64,000 nucleotides of DNA from Uranotaenia lowii. Lineage: Eukaryota > Arthropoda > Insecta > Diptera > Culicidae. Both the position numbers and the translations under genes were made by a program. The stretch is from NCBI RefSeq assembly GCF_029784155.1, contig NC_073691.1, positions 86,931,361 through 86,995,360 on the forward strand, written 5' to 3'. Of this stretch, positions 22,287 to 34,634 are shown piece by piece. The notes beneath the pieces were generated by a model. It saw only the letters and a list, made by a program, of their open reading frames with translations, was not told the DNA's origin and did not search any database. Position 1 is the first letter of the stretch. Every line of letters starts with the position of its first letter.

Positions 22287-24515
22287 GGGAATTTGGCAGT
22301 TGATTTTCTTTGTCAGCCATATGTAACTTTCAAAGCCTTCATTCAATTAAATATATGTGACTTTTGGTTGCTTGGGTCTTGATTGAACGAACAATCGGAT
22401 GCTTCACTATGCTGCTGAGAAGATTTTTTTGAACAGTAAAGGAATTGTTGATTTGTTGCATTCCGAGCTCATATGAATTCAAAATTAATTATTCAGATAG
22501 ATTAACATTCTTCGATAAGCTCAGTTGCTGTTTCATTGCAGCAGTTATGCAGTAATAGACCCGGCAAAATCAGTAGTTTTCTTAGAACTTTCCTGGCATA
22601 GTAGAGCGGATTATCCAAACTACGATAGCTATCGGCCCTGGCATGGAAAATGAGAATCAAAGCAAAAGGTAGTTCCCCAGCTGCAATTGCAATGATTTTC
22701 GTCTATGCTTTTTCTTTCACTACGGTAGCTATAATAAGCCCAATGCAGCACGTGCGCATAAATTCATAATTTAATTAACAATTTCCTGCAGTGTGCTTTG
22801 TAATTATGTGCAGCTTCTTGAGACTTTGTCGCATATTGTGCGCTGCTATATTCAATGTGTTCATCAAATGAGCCTTCATGCAACAGTGTGGAAAGATACC
22901 GAAATAAATTCAAAATAAGTTCTGCTTCCAGAAATAACCTTGAATAGCAAAAGGAATTTTTATCACTCTCGTATAGGTAATTGTTGATTAGTTCAAAGAA
23001 GTAAAACTAAGTTCAAGTAATATTTTCTAACGATTCTGTTTACAATATCATTGATGAAGCATTACTGTTATGATCGGCAATATCTTGTACTTCTCATCAG
23101 TGGACATTCCATCCCTCATTGTACGAGAGACAATTTTAAGGATTCCAATCACATCATTCTGTGTCGGATGAGCGGCCATTTCTCTTATTCTGTTGGATAG
23201 TGATTCTGCTTCCAGGATAGTAGCACTCTTTACGCTCCATTAATTACGAGCCGACCCAAGAAGACCATCAACGAACGATTACGAACGGACACGGAACGGA
23301 GAGAAACTCGACCACCAAGGAACTACCCGCAATTCCACCTTATGCTGGAAGTGTCCTTCGGTTACCCAACGGGAATAGTGATCCACTTCTATCTTTTTTT
23401 GTGAATAAAACATTTTTGAAACAAATTTTTTTCGGAATTTCCAAACATCAAACCGTTTGGCGTTGAAAACAATTTTACGTTATCCGGCTATCAGTTTTGA
23501 TAAAAAAAATGAAAATACAGAAACAACTACATATCGCAAACGAAAGTGAACAGAGAAAATACTGAATATATTTCTTTATTTCAGTGGTATACAATATGGA
23601 AGAAGAAATTTCAAATGTTTTTACAAACCTTTTCAACTTTAATGGCTTCTAATAAAATCCCCGTCCACAGATACTCAGTCCCTTTATGCATCAAAAGCAG
23701 TGGTCTGAAAATCAATCAAAACAAACACTCAGGATGCGTTTCCTGTTGGAAACATTCCGATTGTATAATGGGATAGCGCCTCTCGCTACTGCTTCGCCTG
23801 GCTGGTATGCAATCTCGATCAGCGCTCCTATCAGCTATGCAAACCGAGTCGCATCATTCAGAATCATCGGTTCAGCAAACATCGCATATCGGAGATGAGT
23901 GAGATACAAACTGATCCATTCTGAATGTAGCTCACTCAGTATCTGCCTGAATTATATGAAATTCAAAATTATTTTTTGCAGGACGAGAAAAATCAAACAG
24001 TTGTGCGGGACACCATAAATTCTCAGTAGTTTTAACGTGACGTACGACATTTTAATAAGAGAACTTGTAAAAATTGAAAAACACGGCGAAAGTGAACATT
24101 TTTCCCTCACAAACACAACTGCAATTTGATTTTGATCATACTGATGTTAAAAAACGTTATAACAACAAATAAATTTATTAATTTGCTTTATATCAAATCA
24201 AACAAAATACGCTAATGATCGGCTTCATGTATCATTCACTCACTGCCTGATCCATTCACTCCTGATCGAAGACCAACAAGATTCGCCATATGCATTGCGC
24301 ATTGGTGATATTCCAATTTGATGATGGTGCTGCACTGTTTTGACAGCAAGCATCGTGCGAGGTGATCTGTATTTTAGCGATGAATTGAACGATCGATGAT
24401 CGGGTAGGTCCAGTAGCAATCAATAACGAAACCCGACCGCTGTACGTTCAGGTGCGAAGTGCAATCAGAAACATTCATTGAAAATGAGTGATATTCAGAA
24501 CACTGATCAAAAGTT
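22287..24515. other. no gene recognised
   Basis: AT-rich DNA with less AT-rich patches at about 23140-23350 and 23760-23900 and 24230-24480. Short frames there have no recognisable family, and no terminal repeats or duplications were found. Confidence 0.4.
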
Positions 24516-25041
24516 TTAAAGCAAGAGGGACATCAAATTGACGTAGTCAGAAAAATTACTGGTTTCTTCAGTTATTTTTAATTTTCTAAAAACATGCGAT
24601 TTCTACTTTACAAAGAAAAAGGGGTAACTTGAAACAAACTTAGTTTTTAATAAAAAATCTAATGAAAACGTGTATAAATTTATAGTTTTTGATAAATTTT
24701 TGATCCCATAAAAACCATTTCACATAAAAATATCAATTGCAGTAATTTTCGGTTTCTGTTGATCCAAATTTTTGCATTTTTTGTGAACATAAGGATGCTG
24801 CATACATTTAGGGGTAAAAAAATACTACAATAGATTCTAAATGAAATCATAAAAATAAATGTTTGGATGAATGAAATTTCAATGTTGACAAACGCGTGAT
24901 TCAAAACCATCATATTCCAGTACATGGAAACGAGATTTACAAGGTGTCTCTTCGATTTGCACTTTGTTGCACCCCAGGCAGGTAACTGAATTAAAATAAC
25001 ATTTTTTTAAAAGTTTTTGGTGACTGCTCGAAAAATATTGG
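24516..25041. repeat. repeat family R5, partial copy
   Basis: AAAGTTTTAAAGCAAG, GACGTAGTCAGAAAAATTA, TTTCTAAAAACATGCGATT and GGGGTAACTTG... follow each other exactly as in the complete R5 element (28740-28870), continuing to GCATACATTTAGGGGTAAAA and CTGCTCGAAAAATATT. It is cut at the right by the Helentron-like element at 25042. Confidence 0.65.
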
Positions 25042-26322
25042 AGATTTGTCTGTCTGTCTGTCTGTTTCCCTATAGACTCGGAAAATACTGAACCGATTTA
25101 CGTGAAGCTTGGTAGGAGGGGGTATTGGAGGTCGGGGAAGGTTCCTAATATGGTTTGAGACCCCTCCCCCTCACAGGAAGCGGGGAGGAGGTCTCCCGAA
25201 CAAAATACAAATGTTTGCATAACTCAAGAACCGATCATGCAAATGGAACCAAATTTGGCACTGGAGGATATTTGGATACGAAAAATGTTCTAATAAACTC
25301 GAAGAGGGAAAAGGAGAGGAGGAAGGGAGTTTTCCTATTTTTAAATAACTGCAGAACAAATCAAGCAAATGGAACCAAAATTAGCATGGGATGTTTCCCT
25401 GAATCTTTGGTATCCCTCTCTTTTCCAGTGGGAGGAAAGTGCTATCTAACTTTCAAGAAAAAATAGGCAATTCCAACGATACAATCGTGCTAAAAGGTAA
25501 ATTTTTCTTACAGGGATTTTTTGTCTTATTTGGCAAGGTTCGCAATACCGACGAATGAAGGCAAAATTAGACAAAAAATGATCGGATTTTTGTTCCAAGT
25601 GGCAAGTTAGTGTTATCAGTGATTGCGCCCCCCCTTCCAGTGGGAAGATAGGAAAGGGAATGGAACTTATTATTTACATTTTCCGGCATAACTTGAGAAC
25701 TAATCTAGCAAATGGATCCCTAATTGATATGGGAGAGCATGTGATACGAGAAATAGTTTGATTATTTGAAACTCCTTCATTCTTCCATTGGGGTTATGAG
25801 AAGCGATAATAACAATTTTGTTTGAAGCATCACCCTTCTTCCAATGAGTACGATTACAATTTTTGGCATAACTTGAAAAAAATCAAGCAAATGGAATCAA
25901 TTTTTGCATGGGAACGTGTTTGGATACGAGATATGTTTCTGAACTCATTATAAAATCGACCGCCTTGCAGAAAGGAGAGGGAAGGAGGGGGTTCTATTTA
26001 ATTTTGATGTACCGCTTAAGAACTAATCATCTATTGTAACCAGATTTGATAAAAGAGGGTTTTTGAGACCTAAAAAATTATTATAAGAAACGCCTGCTTC
26101 CTTCAAGTATTGGATGATGGAAGAAGGATGGGCATTTTCTAGCATTATTCGAGCACTTATCAATGAAAAGGGACTATCTTTTATGGGAGAAGCTGGTTGG
26201 ATACTGATAAATATAGATCCTTCGTTGTTTCAGGGCAAAGTAGGGCAAAATTAAGATTAAATAAGATAAAATCATCTTTGTATTGAAATTCCAAACGCCA
26301 GTTGCATTTCTTATTTTGAAAC
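25042..26322 (-). mobile_element. Helentron-like tandem-unit element, minus-strand copy
   Basis: The left edge holds a TGTC microsatellite, then CCTATAGACTCGG and GAACCGATTTACGTGAAGC. These are the complement of the right end of the plus-strand copy ending near 28150. The interior has degenerate tandem units, each with CAAATGGAACCAAA... and a purine/pyrimidine tract. It meets the plus-strand copy head to head at about 26323. Such GACA-tailed, tandem-unit elements are typical of Helentron-associated non-autonomous repeats in insects; that assignment is inference. Confidence 0.55.
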
Positions 26323-28150
26323 TAGCTGGTCCGGTGTGCTTTGCTACACCTTTCAAAAACAAATTGTATTTTCAGAAATTATTCAAATTTTTATTGTTTT
26401 GTTGACATTATTTTAAATCAAATTATTACATAATTCAAAAGCACCCGCTATAAAATGAGAACTGCAGCTGTAGTTTTGAATTGCAATACAAAGATGACTG
26501 ATACTAATTTTTTGAATCTTGATCTATAAATTTGTGTTAAAGATCTGATAATTTTAATCTGTTTCTTAAGCTTCGCCCTGAGCTGGGAGGGTCTCAAATT
26601 ATTCATACGCAAACAATCTAACTAATAAAATATGGTTATTTTTGCTTGATATGTTCTGAATTTATGCTTAAAAACTGATAACCAAGCCCCCGCTGTCCTT
26701 CCCATCACCCCCTGCTGAATTAAGGTCGTGATCTTTAATAATCATACCCATTTTTTTCGTACCCAAAAATCCTCTTATAGTTCCATTGGTTGATAAGTTT
26801 TCAAGGTTCACAAAAAAAATTACATGTACCCCATTCCCCTTTTCTTCCCCTCTCTACACTGTAAAGCGTGAGGGTCTATAACAATCGTAGAGATATATCT
26901 CGTAACCAAATATCTTTCCATGCCATATGGACCCCCGTCCCTCCTCCTATGTCCTACTCACTGGAAGGAGAATGGTGTGTCAAATAATCATAGAATCATA
27001 CTGAAATGATTTTCTATGTTAAGTTTTGTCCATTTCTCGGATTTTGTAAAAAAAAAGTTAAATGTAAGCTTTCCTCTTTCCTTCCTAAATTCCCAATTCT
27101 ATCCTCCTACTGCAAGAAAGGAATTGTTTCACATATAAATACTTCTTGTTTTGAAATACCATCCCATGCCCAATTTGGTTTTATTTGCGTAGTAAATTCT
27201 TGATTTATGCAAAAACTTGAAAGGGAGTACCATCTCCCCTTCCGTCCTCCCCATTGAATGAATGGGTGAGAGAGAACTCAACATTCATAGAAGAATATTT
27301 CGTACTCAAAAACTTTTTGATGCCAAATTTTGTTTAATTTGCTCGAATAATTCTCGAGCTATGCAAAAATGCGTTTGTATGGAAGCCCCCTTTTCCCAAT
27401 TTATCAATATCTTTCCGCTGAAAAAAGGTGGAGCTTCAATTCATCATAGAAAAATATCTCGTATCCAAATACCCTTACATGCCAAATTTAATTTCATTTG
27501 TCCGATCAGCTCCCAGTTATACTGGAAACTGCAAGGGAGACCCCTCCTCCCCCTTTTCATTCACCTCTTTGAAAGAGTGAGGTATACCAAATATTCATAG
27601 AAGCATTTCTCGTACCCAAATATCATTCCATGCCAAATTTGATTCCATTTGCTGAAAAAAATGTATGAAACTCCCGTCCCTCTTTCCTTTCTCTCCACTG
27701 GAAGAAGGAAGAGGTCTCAAATAATCATTAGAACATGTCTCGTTCCCAAATACCCTTCCATGCCAAATTTGGTTTCAATATCTTGAATCGTTTTCGAGTT
27801 ATATGAAAAATTGTAAGGTAGCCCCCCTCCCTCCTTCCTATCACCCCACTGAGAGGAGGGAGGGGTACCTTGTATTCATAGAAACATTCCTCAATCCCAA
27901 ATACCCCTCCATGCCAAACTTGATACCAATTACTTGATTGTTTTTCGAGTTATGCAAAAAATTGTCTTTTGTTTGGAAGGCCCTTCCCTCCCTTCAGGAG
28001 AGAGGGAGGGGTCTCAAACCATAATAGGAACCTTCCCCTGCCTCCAATACTCTCATCTGCCAAGTTTTACGTAAATCGGTTCAGTAGTTTCCGAGTCTAT
28101 AGGGAACAGACAGACAGACAGACAGAAATTCATTTTTATATATATAGATA
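26323..28150 (+). mobile_element. Helentron-like tandem-unit element, plus-strand copy
   Basis: The start is AGCTGGTCCGGTGTGCTTTG (26325). The end is CGGTTCAGTAGTTTCC, CTATAGGGAACAGACAGACA and AAATTCATTTTTATATATA. Between them six or more units of about 150 bp repeat CATGCCAAATTTGGTTCCAT, TCTCGAGTTATGCAAAAA and a CCCTCCC...GGGAGGGG tract; unit landmarks fall near 27166, 27320, 27478, 27628, 27759 and 27910. No Rep/helicase gene, so it is non-autonomous. Confidence 0.6.
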
Positions 28151-28224
28151 GTTGTTTCTGATTTATGCTGAATTGATTTTAAATGATACTGATGCTCTGA
28201 TGCTCTTATTATATTATAACTATT

Positions 28225-28287
28225 TAGCTGACCTGGTGTGCTTTACTTTTATGAAAAAAATAAAAGCAAAGCACACCGGGTCAGCTA
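28225..28287. repeat. palindrome of two Helentron-like termini
   Basis: TAGCTGACCTGGTGTGCTTT and its inverted partner AAAGCACACCGGGTCAGCTA are separated by about 23 nt. Two element starts face each other with almost no body left. Confidence 0.65.
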
Positions 28288-28389
28288 GTTATAAATAAAT
28301 TTTCGATTTCTTTATAATGAGAGCTTTTACATCTTATGGTTTTCAGTATTTTGTTTTAAAATTTGATATTAAGGATTACTTTTTAGTTG

Positions 28390-31062
28390 GGCCTTTATCC
28401 CCGCAATGTGGGAAGGGTTCACAAACTGCCATAAAATCATTTTTCATAACCAAATAACATCACATTTCATATATGGCTCCATTTGCTTGATAAGTTTTCG
28501 AGCTATATATACTTTTCTTGTTCCTGTTTCTCCTCTGAATAAAGGAGGTCTTGAATCTTTGGATGAATGTGTCATGTTTAAAATATGGATTCTATTGCTA
28601 GAAAAGTTTAAAAAACTGTGCAATAAAAGTTCTCCAAGTTCTGGCTCTGTACCGTCAACCGGGGAAATATGCAACACTTTTCAACTTCAACACCTTCTAA
28701 AAAACTAAGATAATCATACCCTTTATGCAACAAAAGTTTTAAAGCAAGTGGGACATCAAATTGACGTAGTCAGAAAAATTATTGATTTCCTCAGTTATTT
28801 TTAATTTTCTAAAAACATGCGATTCACACTATTCTTAGAAAAAGGGGTAACTTGCAACACACTTAGTTTTTAATGAAAAATTGAATGAAAACGTATGTAA
28901 CTTTATAGTTTTTGATAAATTTTTGATGCCATAGAAACCATTATGCATTAAAACACCAAATGCAGTTATTTTGGATCTGTTGAACCACATTTTTACATTT
29001 TTTGTGATCATAAGGATATTGCATATTGCAAAAAAAAAATTAGGTGATGGTTCGAAAAATATTTTTACACCAACAGTGTTGGTACCGTTTTTCAACTTCA
29101 ATGGCTTCTAAAAAACTTATGTTCACAGTTAATCATATCCTTTATGCATCAAAAGTTTTAAGGATGCTGGGGCATCAAAATGGCGTAGTTAAAAAAATTA
29201 TTGGTTTCTTCAGTTATTTTTAATTTTCTAAAAACATGCGATTTTCACACTCCTTAGAAAATGGGGTAACTTGCAACAAACTTTGTTTTTAATGAAAAAT
29301 CTTATGAACACGTACGAAAATTCATAGTTTTTAATATATTTGCGATGCCTTAAAGACCATTACGCATGAAAACACCAATTGCAGTAGTTTTTGGGTCTGT
29401 AAAAACAAATTTTCACATTTTTTCTGAAAATAAGGATGTTGCATACATTTAAGGGTTAAATAATACTACGAAAAATTCTACAAGCTGAAATCATAAAAAT
29501 AAATGTTTGGATGAATGAAATTTAAATGTTTACAAACGCGTGATGCAAAACATTCATATTCCAGCACATGGAAACGAGATTTACAAGGTATTTCTTAGAT
29601 TTGCATTTTGTTGCATTTAACCCCAGACACCTAACTGAATTTTAAAAATATTCATTTAAAAAAATTGGGTGATTGTTCGAAAAATATTTTTACACCAACA
29701 ATGTTGGTATAACATGAGGAAACCTGAATAAAGTTTGTGGGTAATTTTATCAAGCCGATCCGTCATACTGGGTAAAGTTTTTTCGGCATCAAAAAATGTT
29801 AAAATTTGTACATTTATTGCTCGATTTTTCAGCTCGATCAGTGCTGTGGTATACAAATGTTCCATCTAACCCCGCTGTTGCATGATGCCCTGTTCGACGG
29901 TACTGTATGGAACCTTTCCTAAGAAAATAGAAACAGTACTTTTTATTTCAAATATGGTTTCATTTGTTGAATAAGTTCTCAAGTTATACAAAAAAATGTG
30001 CGGAACCCATTTTCCCTTCTATTATTCCCCACAGGGTTCTTTTTAATGACGATAGAATCATTTCTCGTATCACTCCGTATACACTCTCCCCTGTTAAATT
30101 TGGTTAAATTTATTTGATGAGCTCTTGAATTTATCAAGTATGGCACCTCTCTTCTCTTTCCTATATCTTGAGAGGAACACAATCATCTTAAAAATATTTC
30201 TTGTATTTGGATATTCTTCCCAATTTGTTACCATCTGCTAGATTAGCACACGAGTTAGTATGCAAAATTGTATGAGAGCTCCCCTTTCCCCTTCCTATCG
30301 AATCAATGAAAAGAGAAAGAAGCCTTAAACAATCATAGGAAAAAAATCTACTCAAATATTCTCTTCTGTTTAATTTGAATAATAAGTATTCGAGTGATTC
30401 AATAATATTCTATGAAAACCTCCCTTATCTTTCCCCTCTTCCCGTTGGAGAGAAGGAGCGTTCTCGAATCATAAAAAAAAACATTTCTCGTACTCGAATA
30501 TACTTCCATGATAAATTTGGTTTTATTTTGTTCGATAAGTTATCGAGTAATGCACAAAACTGTATGGGAGACCCCATCCCTCTTCTTATCCCCCCAGTGG
30601 AAGGACAGAAAGGTCACAAACATAAACATAGAAACATTTCTCGTACCCGAAATAGCCACCAATTTCACTCTGGTTCTATTTGCTCGATAAGTTCTCGAAT
30701 TTTGCAAAAAAAATGTGTGGGAGGCTCCTCCCCTTTTCTATCTTCACACTGGAAAGAGGGAGGAGCCTCAAACCATCTCTAAAATGTTCTTCCTACCCAT
30801 ATACCCTCTCATGCCAAATTTGGTTCCATTTGCTTGATTAGTTCTAGAGTTGGGCGACAGATAGTAGTTTTTGTTTCATTTACATAAACGGTTCTCGAGT
30901 TATTCAAACATGTTTTTTGTTTAAAAGGCCCCCTTCCACTTCCAGTGAGTGGAAGGGGTCTCAAACTAACTACAAAGTTTCAAGCAAATCGGTTCAGTAG
31001 TTTCCGAGTCCATAGGGAACAGACAGCCAGACATACAGAAATTCATTTTTTTATATTTAGAA
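28390..31062 (+). mobile_element. third Helentron-like copy, interrupted by R5
   Basis: Tandem units are visible at 28400-28640 and resume at about 29930, with landmarks near 29950, 30094, 30369, 30510, 30661 and 30812, again about 150 bp apart. The 3' end is AAATCGGTTCAGTAGTTTCC, ATAGGGAACAGACAG and AAATTCATTTTTTTATATT. The R5 element 28650-29902 is inserted in it. Confidence 0.6.
28650..29902. mobile_element. TIR element of family R5 (complete copy)
   Basis: Ends TACCGTCAACCGGGGAAATA and, complemented, TACCGTCGAACAGGGCATCA form inverted repeats that include TGCAAC. Two tandem versions of the body are present: TCAACTTCAA...CTTCTAAAAAACT through GCATA occurs at about 28677-29040 and again at about 29090-29460. 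Partial copies are at 14380-16170 and 24516-25041. TACCGT termini recall MITE family B. Non-coding. Confidence 0.65.
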
Positions 31063-32999
31063 ATAAATATGAGAAAGAAATTAAATAAAGAAACTTTAAA
31101 ACTATGTTTTATTTGAGAAAATAGTTCTGTTTGAACCTACTGCTCCGAATCGTCCGTAGGTCAGTTTTGACAACTTTTTCTTGAGAGATCATTGAAAACT
31201 GAATGCTGTAAAACTTATTTTGAAAATTTGTCTGTTTTTCGATTGTTACGGATTTTCCGTAGAATGTGTTAGGGGAAAATCTGGAAACCATGATTCTATG
31301 AATAAACACTTTTTTTTTAATTATTGAGCTTTGCGCGTAAATTTTTTTACGGGGTGGATAGGCGCTTAGAATGGGTCTTATATATCTCGATCATCGATTG
31401 TTTATTTCAATAGGTACCTGGAATATCATACCTGAAAACTCACCTTTCTTGTATTAATTTTTAACCGAATGCTCAAATTACGATGGCTCCTCACAATAAT
31501 TTGGATTCAAAATTTTAGACTAAATTATGAAGCAATGAAGGAAACTAATGGAACTATTATCGCATATTATTTTTGGTGATTGATGCAGCGAAATGCATGG
31601 TAATGGACGTCGATGTGTGTATTTATTAATGCCATGCAGATTTTGAAACGACTTATACGTAAACTTTTATGATGAACAACAACCAACAACATCTATCGAA
31701 AGCTGAAGAAAAAAATGCACAACAATTGTCAATCAGAAGCTACGAGTGTTATTCGTCACCTTTAAACCATCTCCTGAGAGCCACCTTTCAATATAATACG
31801 CCATTCATTGGGTTATGGAGCTCTTCTTCACCGATTACAATCATCGTCCTCATAGTCAGTCCTTATAGCTCGTCTGGGTATCTCTTGCCTGTTGTTACAT
31901 ACCAAAGGGGAATCATTGGATTGATATTATTGATACAATAATCGTTAGGCTACACACTCCTCCTTCCCGCCTCTCGCTTTCTCTCCCACGCCTTTCCGGT
32001 CCGTCAGAATCGGCTCCCAGAAAGTTTTGCCCGGTTCGATTCGATTCAGTTCCGAGACCCAGCAGAAGAACCCATCAACTCAACATCACAAAACTAATCC
32101 GCACAATAAACATTGAACCCTGTGCTCCAGTTTTCCCAAACGAAATACGTCCGTCTGCCTCGCCATTTCCAGCGTCTGGTGCCATCGTTCGACATCGTGT
32201 CGTATCGGCATAATTATCCCCCGGTAACAATAGGAAAACGTTTTCCCCTTATTGAACCGCCCACTCCTCCCTCAAATAATAGCCCCCCTCCCCAACCAAC
32301 TTGCGTCCGTCTGAGGATGGCGGGGCGCTGCTTTTGCATGTGTCTGAGTGCGGGTAATGATAATAATCAGTATTTATAGGCTTTGTTATACGACTTTATG
32401 ATGCTTCCCGTTTACTGCCTTTCTGCCGACGACGACGTCGATTCAAAGCTGCGGTTTTCTAGCTGACGTTCGCCCACAACCGCACACAAACACACGGCAG
32501 TACACGCATGTACACAAAGAGGTATGAACAATTCCGCCATTCAAACATACACACATACACACACAATGCGCCTCGTTGTGTTCCTTTATAGTGCCAAAGA
32601 AAGAAGCGCGCCTAGAACACTGACTGGAAGAGGTTCCATTGAGCAAAGTTTTCGGAAAACATTGCTGTTTGCATTGTTGTAGGTGGTGTTGTAAAGACGT
32701 TCCAGCAAGGCGCGATAAAAAACTTTATTTGATCTAAATTTGCTTGGATCTACGTTAGAGATTAAGTTTCTTTAGTTAAGTAGTACTTCCAGTGAAGTCA
32801 CATGCATTACTCAACTATTCGTGATTGAAGTACTCTAGAGTCACTTTAGAATGCATAACATACATAATAGAAATTAGAAAATGTGTAAATATAAATGGAA
32901 TTAAAGAGAGGGTAAATTCGATTCCAAAGATGAAACAATAAATTTATTTTCCAGAACATTTTCAGAACTATGTAAATATGATTTGATTAAGGCGTATTA
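31063..32999. other. no gene recognised; GC-richer CA-rich patch
   Basis: About 31950-32660 has clearly higher GC, CpG-containing pyrimidine-rich sequence (CTCCCACGCCTTTCC...) and a CACACA tract near 32480-32570. It could be a host promoter or 5' UTR, but no exon, TATA box or splice pattern can be defended. The short open frames there show no family features. Confidence 0.3.
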
Positions 33000-33080
33000 G
33001 TTGATGTTTACTCTTGGACTCGAACTCACGGACATCGGCTCAGGAAGAAACTGACTTGCCAACTGAGCTATATCACAAGT
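33000..33080 (-). repeat. tRNA-derived SINE
   Basis: On the minus strand GATATAGCTCAGTTGGCAAG (A box) and GAGTTCGAGTCC (B box) form a good Pol III promoter with tRNA-like spacing, followed by GTAAACATCAAC. A copy of the same family is at 7550. The T-arm is well formed but the acceptor stem does not pair, so it is called a SINE. The body may extend left to about 32930. Confidence 0.65.
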
Positions 33081-33690
33081 CAGAGTGCAATAAGATTTAA
33101 GGAAAAAGTTCTAGTTTTAAGTTTGTTATGTAAATATAAAAAAAAATTGATCAATAAAAGAAATTAGAATGATTTGCCATCTGAAATCTGAAAGACATTA
33201 TATATCGCTCGGCTCCTTAGGCCTCACAGCAAACGAGCCTTCGAGCAAAAAGTAAATGATTTATTAAAAAAAAGAATAATTACATTTGTTCATTGAAAGT
33301 GACGAGAATACAGTAGCATTAAAAATGCTTGAAGATGAAAACATTGTAATATTAATAATAACTGACAAAGCCAACTGATTGTGCAAACATAAATGATTGT
33401 TGTTTGTAAGCTATGTATTTGAAAAAAAAATGATTCAAGCTCTTCACATACTCATACATATATTAATACTTCACAAATTATTTTCGATAAAACTCTATTC
33501 AAAATTTTTCTTGCATAAAGGGTGTTCAGATCAAAAAGAGGTCAAACTAAATTGCGTCTAAATTGATTATTTGTTTGCTGAAAGGCAAGTATTCAACTTT
33601 CGTCAACCTTCCTCTTCGTGAGGTTTTTTTTCACTCCAGTGAACAACAATCCGGTGTTTCTGCTGGGTCAGGAGATCAACTAAATCTCTA
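33081..33690. other. no gene recognised
   Basis: AT-rich DNA with no supported feature. Confidence 0.4.
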
Positions 33691-34216
33691 TTACCAAAAT
33701 GACGGTGTTATCAACTCCAAGTATCTACTAGCACCTCATGCTCTAGCAACAATATTGTGGCTTTCATCGAAACCTGGGTGAACGACAGAACCCTTACTAA
33801 TCAGGTTTTTTGCTCCGACTACACAGTGTTCCGGTGTGACCGGAGTCCTCACAAGTTCTTATTGCCATTCGATCCGGTCTTTCAGCTACTGCAATTAACG
33901 ACGAATCATGGAACGATCAGAAAATAATGTGGATCCGTATCGATCTGGGTACTCGTATGTTCTACGTCGGGGTTTTGTACCTATCCCAATCGTGCCAAAA
34001 ACGCAACCTTCGCAGATTCGTTTTCTCGTGGCCTTTCCCGATTACGTTCCCTTACCGCTCCTGAGCACGACATTCTCATTATTGGCAACTTCAACCTGCC
34101 TGGAAATGGTGTTCCTCCCAGAGCGGTTTTTGTTTGCTGATCCAGTGAGATCTTCATCAACGATGCCCTCCAGTTTGATACTCGACTCACTCAGCGCAGC
34201 AACTATCGAAATTTAA
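33690..34216 (+). pseudogene. decayed endonuclease domain of a Jockey/CR1-like non-LTR retrotransposon
   Basis: Read across three frames the stretch shows the start of an APE-type endonuclease (LNLYYQND...), then ETW-like WVNDRTLTNQVF with CSDYTVFRCDR, and later HDILIIGNFNLPG, the decayed form of the GDFN metal-binding motif. At least three frameshifts and two stops are present, and no reverse transcriptase follows. It differs from the RTE and I/LOA elements elsewhere in the window. Confidence 0.65.
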
Positions 34217-34491
34217 ATTGAGCTAGAAATAACAACACTATACAAAATGCATAGTAAACAAAGAAATTTATTTCTTAAACTATTTTTTTACTTATAACCA
34301 TAAACACGAAAAAATAATAAACTTTAAGCTGATAAGATTCAAAATAAGTCAGAATCAAAGTTTCGAATCAATGCTATTTCCGGCAAGTCATCAATAAAGT
34401 ATTAAACTGATGTTCCTTATTCTGAACATTTGTTTGAAAAAAATGTTAAGCATACATTAATTTTCTTCTAAGTCAAAGCAATCGGAAAATA

Positions 34492-34634
34492 TCCTTTAAT
34501 TCAACCACGGTATAAGAAAAGTTCAGATACCGGTATTTCGATTGAATCGAAAAAGCTCACTGAAGAAGATAGTAAGTTGCTATCGAAATCCCGGTATCTG
34601 AACTTTTCTTATACCGTGGTTGAAATAAAGGGAA
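34492..34634. repeat. long near-perfect inverted repeat (hairpin)
   Basis: Arms 34500-34542 and 34582-34624 (about 43 bp) are complementary with a one-base difference, and weaker pairing extends to 34492/34634. The 39-nt loop contains CTGAAGAAGATAG, and the right arm starts CTATCGAAAT, so a CTGAAGA-A-stem-GAAA motif like those at 13.25 and 18.85 kb is present. No stem I equivalent was found here. Confidence 0.65.

Noticed and set aside
26870..31000. Regularly spaced repeats resembling a CRISPR array
   Set aside because: Units are about 150 bp, diverged throughout, with no identical short repeats or unique spacers, and the DNA is eukaryotic.
33000..33080. Functional tRNA gene on the minus strand
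   Set aside because: A and B boxes are good, but the acceptor stem does not pair and a related diverged copy exists at 7.55 kb, so a SINE is more likely.
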